Source: Deltaproteobacteria bacterium
GTDB lineage: Bacteria; UBA10199; DSSB01
Reading direction: 5' to 3'
Length of the DNA stretch: 15,393 nt
Assembly (NCBI GenBank): GCA_021414045.1
Contig: JAIOPF010000061.1
Span: 1 to 15,393 of the forward strand
Shown here: piece after piece, positions 1 to 6,086 of the stretch
How the letters are laid out: each line of letters starts with the position of its first letter
How positions within the stretch are numbered: the first letter of the stretch is position 1
Program-made: the position numbers and the translations under genes
The notes under the pieces: generated by a model
Databases searched by the model: none
The model's input: only the letters and a program-made list of their open reading frames with translations
Told to the model about the DNA's origin: nothing

Positions 1-2
1 GC

Positions 3-3000
3 TATTTGACCATCGCCCGCGACGAACTCTTCGACAAGGGAATGATGGGTTCGGCTCGATGGTTGACTCAGATGGTGGCGATGGACAAGCTGCCGAAGAG
101 CCGCGCCGGGGAAAGCCTCGACATCCTCAAGACGATGGCTTCCGAGAAGATCGACAACGCCTATCCCGCCCCGAATCAGAAGCCTGGCCAGTCCGAAATA
201 TCCCCGGAAATGTTGCAGGCCTTCGAACCCTTGATGACCAAGGTGTTCAGCAAGGTCGACGTTGCGCCCGATTCCAAAACCGGACCCGATCCCAAGAAGA
301 CGATCATCGATTATCTGAAGGAAATGACGGATCTCCAGGGCGACGAGCTGAAACTACGGGATAAATTGTTGGTGTCCCCCAGCTTGGTCAAGGCGGCCGA
401 TGCCGCGAAGCTGCCCACCGTCAAGGAACGCATGGTGGTTTATCGCGATCTCCTTGCTCCCATCTTGAAAGCCGACACGACCACCGACCCGCAGATGGCG
501 AAGCTCAAGAAGGACGTCGAAGACACCCTCGCGGCCGTCGAGCAAAAAAGCCAGGATGGGGCGCCCGGTCTTGAATCCCTAATATTGTCCCAGCTGTTCA
601 TCCAAGTCGACTTGTCCGGCGCTGAGCAGAAAAAGATGGAAGTCTTGGCCAAGGCCGCCGAGGCCCACGACAAGGACGCGGCCGCCGCTCAGAGTCTGAT
701 GGACAAGGCGTCCCTGCTCGCGACGTCCAATCCGGACGAGAACGCCTTTGGCATCCTCAAGCTGCTCAAGGAGGAAGACTTAAGCGCCGACGAGAAAAAG
801 ATCCGCACCCAACTCCTCGAGGACAAGGTCGTGGAGAAATACATCGGCATGGTCGGCGAGGCCTCGATGGACAAACGCCTCGAAAAATACGCCACTGCGC
901 TCAAGGAAGGCGATCTTGCCAAGAGCGGCTATGGAAAGTCGCAGACCTGGCTCGGTTCCATGATCCAATCGGGCAAGATTCCCGATGCCGCCAATTATTT
1001 TCCTCCCCTGCAGCCGGGACAGCCCAAGCCCGAGGCCCAGGAAAACGCCGAAAAGCTCGACAGCAACGTCCGTAAATTCCTCGCCTTGACCGAAGGCAAG
1101 GGAGGTTTCGGCACGAAGTTCGAATTCGGCCTCAAGCATTTCACCAAGGAAGTCGCCAAGCCCACCACTTTGGCCGCCATGACGGTCGCTCCCTTCGCGG
1201 GCGCGGGCTGCGAACTCTTCGGCCTCTGGAAGTTCAAGAACTGGGGCACCGCCGGACGTTTGATCGCCACCGGCATGGGCGTCACCGGAGAAGCCGCCGC
1301 CTTCACTTACAGCAGCAAGGCTCTCGATTCTTATTTTTATTCTTCGGAAGGCCTGTGGGAGAACCACACCAAGGACCTCAAATCGAACATCCTACTGTTC
1401 GGATCGATGCGCGCGGCCCACTACGGCAGCGCCGCCTTCGCGGAACGTTTCCTCGCCACCGGAAGGATGGGCAAATGGGCCGGTGGTTACGTCGCGGGCG
1501 AGGCTGGCGCCAGCGGAATGGCGAAGACGCCCGGTGGACAGGTTTTCAACGTCGGGAAGGCCGCCGGACCCGGCGTGCCGCAACTCACCGTCGCGGGCAA
1601 GCGCCTCGCGGGGGTCCTCGACCACTCCGTCGCGGTCGGCGCGATGTACGGCTCGGGCAAGGCCAGCAACAAGCTCGGTTGGACGCCGCAGGCGGCGACT
1701 TTCTCCGACACCTTGCTGATGTATATGCAGGCGATGGCGGGCTTCAAGCTCGCCGACGCGGCGACCATGGGCAAACTCGGCACCGGCATGGCGGTCATGC
1801 GGATGCGCGCCGACAACGCCAAGGCTGGCAAAGCTCCGGATCCCACGCCCGTCAAGGCGACGCCCGCCGATATGCTCAGGCTCTTCGATCGCAAGGTCCA
1901 CGACGTGACCCTGGAGAAGGCCGATGGCGGCGAAACGCTTCCCTTGGTATTGCCCAAGGTCGGCAAAAAAGTTTCTCTCGACGCCTTTTTGCTGGATGGA
2001 GAAGGAAAAGGACTCAGCCTTTCCCGCGATAAGGACGGAAACCTTGTCCTGCATAACAAGCAAAAGGCCGTCGAAGCTCCCTTGCCGGAAGAGGCCAAAG
2101 CCGCGGAGCCCAAGCAAGAAGAAGTCAAAGTCGACGGAGCGGGCGAAGAGAAGAAGGACGAAGCCAAAAAGGACGGTACCGCCGATCCCAAGGCCGCGGA
2201 GCCTAAGGTGGAAGCCAAAGCCGAGGAGAAGCCAGAAGAAAAGACCGACGACTCGAAGGCCGCCGAACCCGCCAAGCCTCCCGTCGAGATTTTGGTCAAC
2301 GGCAAGAGCGTCGAGCCCGGCAAGTCCGCTAAGGTCGGCGACGAGGACGTCATTACCGTCGGCGGGAAGGAAATCCGAGTCAAGACTCCGAGCGAGGTGA
2401 CCAAGGCTTTGGCCGACGTGTCGCGCGAAGAGCAGCTCAGCCTGGCCCGTGCGATCGCGAAGGTCAAGGATCCGGGCGCGCTTTTCCGCATGCTCAAGGA
2501 CAGCCCCTACCAAGGCGCCGTCGATATCCTCATGGCCTTGGGCGAGGTTTTCTCCGGAAAACGTCCCCTTGAGAAATTGCCCGAGGAAATGGGGATTCGG
2601 GCCAAGGTGAAAACCCTACTCGAAGGCCAAGTCGCCGACATGAACAAGGCCGGACTCGTCCTCGATCCCGGGATGAAGCTCAAGGATGGCGCGGTTCCCA
2701 AGGACTTTTCCCCCCTCGAGACGGAATTTCATACCTTGAAAGCGATGGAAGCCCTCAAGCTGCGCCTCGCCAGCGCCCGCAATATCCCCGAAGTCCTCGA
2801 GATTTTGGGAGAGTCCTCCTTCGAAGAGGTCGGCGGCGTGAAGGTGAAGGATATTTTCGACTGGTTGGGATACGAACAGCTCAAGGCCGTCGTCGAACAG
2901 GCCCGCAAGAGCGAAAGCGCCCTGACCGAGAAGATCACCATCGGCGAGAAGCGTCTTAAGCTCGAAACGGAGAAGAAAAAGAAGGACGCTCCCCTGATCG

Positions 3001-4409
3001 CGGAGCTCGAGGGCAAGCTCGAGGATTGGAAAGAACGAGCCCAGCAGTCCAAGGATCTCTATACGGTGTTGGAGAAGGCCTTGGAAGCCCAAGCGAAGGA
3101 TCCCGCGGACAAGTCGTCCGCCGACGCGGATTTCGCCCAGCTCGTGGACAAGCTGCCGCCGGATTTCGGCATTCGGCAAAAGGCCCGCGATGGTTACGAG
3201 CAGAGCAAGGGCGATTTCGCCAAGAGCCTCAACGAGAAAGAGCGCAAAAGCGCCGTCGATCTGGTCAAGAAATACGTCGATATCCACGCGACGGAAGATT
3301 TCGACGCCGCCCAGCGCAGCCTGCGCCAGGCCATCGACAGCGCGAGCCCCCAAGCCCGCATGATGCTTCGGCGCGCCAAGCCGGCCGAGTTGGAACTCAT
3401 CCTGAAGTTGTATTTCGGCGAGGCGAAGTCCCGCGAGTTGCAACCGGCTCAGGCCTATCAGGTCGCCGTTGCCTTCGGCCAAGCCAAGGTCTCCGAGTCT
3501 TTGGGGCTCGTCCAGAGTCTCGAAGGCACCGGTCCCTTCAAATTGGTTCGGGGAGATCTCGATGCCGTCGCGAAAAGCGCCGACGGGGAGGCCGTGATTC
3601 TCCGCACTCATTCCTCGACTAGCGACGGTCAACATTTCACCTTTACCAGCAATGAAATCCTCGGATTGGTCGAGCAGTCCAAGCGGGTTTCCAAAGCCGA
3701 GAAAAACCGTCCGGCCGACGCGAAGCCCTACCAGGGTTCTCCAGAAAATCCCTTGAAAGGCCAGCTGAGCGATACTCAGGCTTATTTCGATCCGGAGACG
3801 AACACCTTCCAGACTTGGGTGGTGCACGGTCGCGGCCTTTCGAAAATCCGCATCACCCTCGACGAAAAGGGCGAAGTGGAAAGCTACGAGATCAAGCACG
3901 CCACCAAGCCGGGCGAAGGAGAGGCGGCGAGCCTTTTGACTCCTCCCAAGCTCGAGCAGTTGATCGGAGCCGGCGGGAAGGTCATTCCCGTCGAAGGCAA
4001 GTCCGTCGATTACGCGGAGCTTCTCAAGGAATTCCCCTTCGACGTGCCGGGCGTGACCCGCGCGGAGAAGGTCTTCGACAAGGTCGCGAAAGTGACCGAC
4101 CGAATTCCCTCGCTTCCGAAATTCCCGAAATTCGGCAAGGACGCGAAGAAAGTCGACGCGAAGCCGGCGGAAGTCAAAAAGCCGGATGAGAATAAAACCG
4201 ATCCCCAAGACCCCAAGGATCCTCCCACCGGCGGCCAAGGCGCCCCCAAAGTAGATTCCAAGGACAAGGCTGAGGGGGGTGAAGCAGCAGCCACTGAAAA
4301 AGTGTTTGGATGTTCCGAGGTCTCTTCGGCACCTTCCGACGACGTCCGGTTCGCCGGGTCGGGAATCCCCTCAAGGTCGAAGCGAAGGCGCCGGTTAACG
4401 ACGCCGTGA
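3..4409 (+). CDS. Giant alpha-helical protein with split FHA-like domain, 5'-truncated by window edge; probably continues into the PP2C frame
   Basis: The frame is open from the first complete codon, so the gene enters from the left; the TTG at base 6 is not a credible start. Residues are counted from base 6. Residues 1-360 are mostly helical and contain a repeated unit (see repeat entry). Residues 366-600 are rich in Gly, Ala and Met with hydrophobic stretches (about 387-408 and 413-435) that could pack in a membrane or as small-residue helices. Residues 630-792 look like an FHA fold cut by a Lys/Glu/Ala/Pro-rich insertion (about 687-757); the second half, ILVNGKSVEPGK to VGDEDVITVGG, matches the end of FHA domains. 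Residues 800-960 are helical, 960-1030 a likely coiled coil, and 1060-1350 a mixed domain I do not recognise. A charged Pro/Lys/Asp linker follows. The last about 30 residues look out of frame. It is a paralogue of the 6087-12338 product (shared LLFGSMR motif and domain order). Molecular function is unknown; a phosphorylation-linked scaffold is inferred. Confidence 0.85.
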   Translation, partial: YLTIARDELFDKGMMGSARWLTQMVAMDKLPKSRAGESLDILKTMASEKIDNAYPAPNQKPGQSEISPEMLQAFEPLMTKVFSKVDVAPDSKTGPDPKKTIIDYLKEMTDLQGDELKLRDKLLVSPSLVKAADAAKLPTVKERMVVYRDLLAPILKADTTTDPQMAKLKKDVEDTLAAVEQKSQDGAPGLESLILSQLFIQVDLSGAEQKKMEVLAKAAEAHDKDAAAAQSLMDKASLLATSNPDENAFGILKLLKEEDLSADEKKIRTQLLEDKVVEKYIGMVGEASMDKRLEKYATALKEGDLAKSGYGKSQTWLGSMIQSGKIPDAANYFPPLQPGQPKPEAQENAEKLDSNVRKFLALTEGKGGFGTKFEFGLKHFTKEVAKPTTLAAMTVAPFAGAGCELFGLWKFKNWGTAGRLIATGMGVTGEAAAFTYSSKALDSYFYSSEGLWENHTKDLKSNILLFGSMRAAHYGSAAFAERFLATGRMGKWAGGYVAGEAGASGMAKTPGGQVFNVGKAAGPGVPQLTVAGKRLAGVLDHSVAVGAMYGSGKASNKLGWTPQAATFSDTLLMYMQAMAGFKLADAATMGKLGTGMAVMRMRADNAKAGKAPDPTPVKATPADMLRLFDRKVHDVTLEKADGGETLPLVLPKVGKKVSLDAFLLDGEGKGLSLSRDKDGNLVLHNKQKAVEAPLPEEAKAAEPKQEEVKVDGAGEEKKDEAKKDGTADPKAAEPKVEAKAEEKPEEKTDDSKAAEPAKPPVEILVNGKSVEPGKSAKVGDEDVITVGGKEIRVKTPSEVTKALADVSREEQLSLARAIAKVKDPGALFRMLKDSPYQGAVDILMALGEVFSGKRPLEKLPEEMGIRAKVKTLLEGQVADMNKAGLVLDPGMKLKDGAVPKDFSPLETEFHTLKAMEALKLRLASARNIPEVLEILGESSFEEVGGVKVKDIFDWLGYEQLKAVVEQARKSESALTEKITIGEKRLKLETEKKKKDAPLIAELEGKLEDWKERAQQSKDLYTVLEKALEAQAKDPADKSSADADFAQLVDKLPPDFGIRQKARDGYEQSKGDFAKSLNEKERKSAVDLVKKYVDIHATEDFDAAQRSLRQAIDSASPQARMMLRRAKPAELELILKLYFGEAKSRELQPAQAYQVAVAFGQAKVSESLGLVQSLEGTGPFKLVRGDLDAVAKSADGEAVILRTHSSTSDGQHFTFTSNEILGLVEQSKRVSKAEKNRPADAKPYQGSPENPLKGQLSDTQAYFDPETNTFQTWVVHGRGLSKIRITLDEKGEVESYEIKHATKPGEGEAASLLTPPKLEQLIGAGGKVIPVEGKSVDYAELLKEFPFDVPGVTRAEKVFDKVAKVTDRIPSLPKFPKFGKDAKKVDAKPAEVKKPDENKTDPQDPKDPPTGGQGAPKVDSKDKAEGGEAAATEKVFGCSEVSSAPSDDVRFAGSGIPSRSKRRRRLTTP
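309..965 (+). repeat. Divergent alpha-helical protein repeat (at least two complete units plus one partial)
   Basis: Within the first protein, residues 102-155 and 247-320 follow the same pattern: a helix, then a charged stretch with Leu-Arg spacing (LRDKLL in one, IRTQLL in the other), then a Tyr-containing helix (VVYRDLLAPIL versus KYATALKEGDL). The open frame at the left edge (residues 1-26, with IARDELFDKG) looks like the tail of another unit. The same unit appears once in the 6087-12338 protein at residues 405-480 (LRERLL, FAREDLMKGAEYG). Identity is low and the unit boundaries are approximate; this reads as a solenoid-like scaffold. Confidence 0.45.
4298..4409 (+). other. Probable -1 frameshift junction joining the helical/FHA-like frame to the PP2C frame
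   Basis: The upstream frame ends at a stop at 4407-4409 after a basic, atypical tail (SKRRRRLTTP). The downstream frame is open from just after a TGA at 4295-4297, and by about 4370 it already encodes protein-like sequence (LKVEAKAPVNDAV) in the compositional style of the upstream protein. Passing from one to the other needs a shift of -1 (equivalent to one missing base) between 4298 and 4409. A run of five A at 4297-4301 (codons GAA AAA GTG) is one possible slip site. A C4 run at 4367-4370 is another place where a base could have been lost. No classical X-XXY-YYZ heptamer is in frame. The junction could be a sequencing or assembly error, a true mutation, or recoding. Confidence 0.6.
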
Positions 4410-5812
4410 TCAAGCCGGCCACGCTGCCCCCGCCCGCCGAAGGCAATCGCCCCACCTTGCCCGAGGGCTTGAAATTTCCCGAAGCCAAGGTGGCGATGGG
4501 CGAGACCGGCTTGGCAAGTCCTGAAAGCCTCGAGCTGGACCATCCGGCCACGTCGGTGATGGGCGAAGTCTACGGCAAGACCCATGAAGGCGTGGGACGC
4601 GATGAAAATGAAGACGGAGTCGCCATGGCCTATACGCCGGAACGCGACCTCGTGATCATCGCCAGCGACGGCATGGGCGGCCATGAAAAAGGCAAAGAAG
4701 CCACGCAAATTCTTTTGGACACGATGGCGGAGCAGGTGAGCAAAGGCGTGAACGTTCAGGACGCCTCCCAGGCGGCCAATCAGAATGTGATGACCAAGCT
4801 CTACAATCCCGACCACGGCAGCAAACAACCCGGCGCGGGCGTCCTGGTCCTCAAGGTCAATCGTCCTTCGGCGGCCGGAGCTCCCTCCACCATGGAGGCT
4901 TTCTGGGGCAGTGACCTGAAATTGACGCTCTACCGCGAGGCGCCCAATGGAGATGCCAGTTGGATATACTGCACCTTGCCGGACAATGTTGGCCGCATGA
5001 TGGTCGATATGGGCAGGAGTTTTGGCCCTAAGGGAGAAGGCCGGGATCTTCAACATAATTCCCATGAACGGGCCAGCTATGTCGATAACACGATGGGGCG
5101 GCCAAATTTTCGCATGCACGGCACCGAAGCCGGCGAAGTCTTCGACCCGATCATTGGCTTCCGCGACGCGAAAGGACTCGATAAGATCGCTCTCGAGGAC
5201 GGTGACGTGGCTATCGGAGGTTCCGACGGACTTTGGAAGAACGTCCCCGACCGCAATCTCCTGATCGAATGGACCAAGGGAGCGAAGACCGCGAAGGAAA
5301 AGGCCGCGATCATCGACGCGAAGGTCCGCGCTCGCATGAAGATCGTCTCCGACGCCGACGCGAAATTCGAAAGCGGTGAAGTTCCCGACACCGAGCGCAT
5401 TCCCTTCCAGCTCGAAGGCAAGGATCTTTTTATCGACAGTCGTGGGCGTGTTTGGGACCGGGCCAAGGATGGCAAGCATGTTGACCACTACGAGGCCGAT
5501 AACTTCAGCATCATCGTCTATGTCCACAATTTAAAGGGTGGTGCCGACTTCGCCAAGGTCGATTCGAAGGCCGGCGAAATTCCGAAGGCACCGGCGCTTC
5601 CCACGGTGGAAGCGACTCCGGCGAATCCTCCGGCTGAAAAAAAGGCCGAGGGACCTCAGCCTCCCTCCGACACGTCGCTTTCCGACCCGGACAAGACGAC
5701 CGAGTTTAAATCGCCCCCCAAGGACGTGAAAAAGGCGCCCGAGTTGGTACTAGACGACGAGGACGTACCGACGGTTGTTAGGCCCCGCCCCGCGGGTATT
5801 GGGCAGCCCTAA
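4310..5812 (+). CDS. PP2C-type Ser/Thr protein phosphatase (PPM family), probably the C-terminal part of the preceding protein
   Basis: Metal-dependent phosphatase that would remove phosphate from Ser/Thr residues. Counted from 4310, residues 84-405 form the PP2C domain: GRDENEDG (96-103) with the acidic pair E101/D102, SDGMGGHEKG (119-128) with D120, GGSDGLWKNV (303-312) with D306, and DNFSIIVY (397-404) with D397. These are the usual metal-coordinating positions, so the enzyme looks intact. The usual GDSR strand is changed to WGSDLKLTLYR (199-209). Residues 410-500 are a Pro/Ala/Lys/Asp-rich tail. The ATG at 4310 has no Shine-Dalgarno sequence, and the first 20 codons are basic and atypical. 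If translated separately, the ATG at 4496 is better placed, five bases after AAGG (4487-4490). The more likely reading is fusion to the helical/FHA-like protein through a frameshift. No transmembrane segment is visible. The partner kinase is not in the window. Confidence 0.88.
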   Translation: MFRGLFGTFRRRPVRRVGNPLKVEAKAPVNDAVIKPATLPPPAEGNRPTLPEGLKFPEAKVAMGETGLASPESLELDHPATSVMGEVYGKTHEGVGRDENEDGVAMAYTPERDLVIIASDGMGGHEKGKEATQILLDTMAEQVSKGVNVQDASQAANQNVMTKLYNPDHGSKQPGAGVLVLKVNRPSAAGAPSTMEAFWGSDLKLTLYREAPNGDASWIYCTLPDNVGRMMVDMGRSFGPKGEGRDLQHNSHERASYVDNTMGRPNFRMHGTEAGEVFDPIIGFRDAKGLDKIALEDGDVAIGGSDGLWKNVPDRNLLIEWTKGAKTAKEKAAIIDAKVRARMKIVSDADAKFESGEVPDTERIPFQLEGKDLFIDSRGRVWDRAKDGKHVDHYEADNFSIIVYVHNLKGGADFAKVDSKAGEIPKAPALPTVEATPANPPAEKKAEGPQPPSDTSLSDPDKTTEFKSPPKDVKKAPELVLDDEDVPTVVRPRPAGIGQP

Positions 5813-5858
5813 CCCCGCGGAAAGGAAAGGCTGGGCGAGATTCGCACAAAAAAATGCC

Positions 5859-5887
5859 TTGACCTTATCCCTAAAGACAACTTTTAC
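5859..5887 (+). promoter_or_regulatory. Possible sigma70-like promoter upstream of the 2083-residue protein gene
   Basis: TTGACC at 5859-5864 is a good -35 element; 17 bases later TTTTAC (5882-5887) is a poor -10. It sits in the only sizeable gap between the plus-strand genes, about 200 bases before the next start codon. The weak -10 and the overlap with a palindrome would fit a regulated promoter, but this is tentative. Confidence 0.3.
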
Positions 5888-5896
5888 CACGGTAAA
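5883..5896. promoter_or_regulatory. Operator-like palindrome
   Basis: TTTACC-AC-GGTAAA: two perfect 6-base inverted arms with a 2-base centre, overlapping the possible -10 element. A second pair of inverted arms flanks it asymmetrically (CTTATC at 5864-5869 and GATAAG at 5899-5904). It could be a repressor site or an RNA structure; no specific regulator is recognised. Confidence 0.35.
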
Positions 5897-5946
5897 GCGA
5901 TAAGCACCTGAAAGTCCGGCATTCTAAAAGCGAAGAAAGACGCAGG

Positions 5947-5975
5947 TTTGCCGGGCGTTTCCCGAAATTTTTTTT
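5947..5975 (+). terminator. Weak candidate intrinsic terminator after the PP2C gene
   Basis: A CGGG/CCCG stem (5952-5955 and 5961-5964) with loop CGTTT, extendable by TTT (5947-5949) pairing with AAA (5965-5967) across a GC bulge, followed by eight T (5968-5975). The T tract is convincing but the stem is short. Confidence 0.35.
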
Positions 5976-6010
5976 GGATCAGAGGCAGGGGACCAAGGTC
6001 CTCGCTTCGC

Positions 6011-6052
6011 AAGATGCTGGGTGGTCATGCTTTCGTAAGGTTCCAGCATCTT
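6011..6052 (+). promoter_or_regulatory. Perfect 10-bp inverted repeat in the leader of the giant gene
   Basis: AAGATGCTGG (6011-6020) and CCAGCATCTT (6043-6052) are exact reverse complements separated by 22 bases. In RNA this is a long stem with a large loop, ending 34 bases before the start codon at 6087. It is not followed by a T tract, so it is not a usual terminator. It may be a leader RNA structure or a protein-binding dyad. Confidence 0.5.
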
Positions 6053-6059
6053 TACAGAA

Positions 6060-6084
6060 CTTCGCCGGGGGGCGAGGTTTCTCG
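6060..6084 (+). promoter_or_regulatory. Hairpin covering the ribosome binding site of the giant gene
   Basis: CTTCGCC (6060-6066) can pair with GGCGAGG (6071-6077) around a GGGG loop, with one G-T pair. The only Shine-Dalgarno-like sequence, GAGG (6074-6077), lies nine bases before the ATG at 6087 and is inside this stem. An alternative hairpin, CGAG (6073-6076) with CTCG (6081-6084), competes for the same bases. This could limit translation of a very long protein. Confidence 0.4.
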
Positions 6085-6086
6085 AA

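Noticed and set aside
1355..3622. Alternative plus-strand frames (1355-2032, 1924-2400, 3026-3622)
   Set aside because: Arg/Pro-rich translations typical of an out-of-frame reading of GC-rich genes; no start signals.
4274..4279. Run of six G as the frameshift site
   Set aside because: A -1 shift here would meet the TGA at 4295-4297, so the shift must lie after it.
4310..4312. ATG at 4310 as the true start of PP2C
   Set aside because: No ribosome binding site and an atypical basic N-terminus; fusion by frameshift, or a start at 4496, is more likely. The coordinate is kept only as the first ATG of the frame.
1392..5527. Long minus-strand open frames (1392-2513, 2616-4238, 4010-5527) opposite the first giant gene and the PP2C frame
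   Set aside because: They are mirror frames of GC-rich coding DNA. Their translations show no domains and are rich in Leu, Gly and Arg, while the plus strand encodes recognisable FHA and PP2C motifs.
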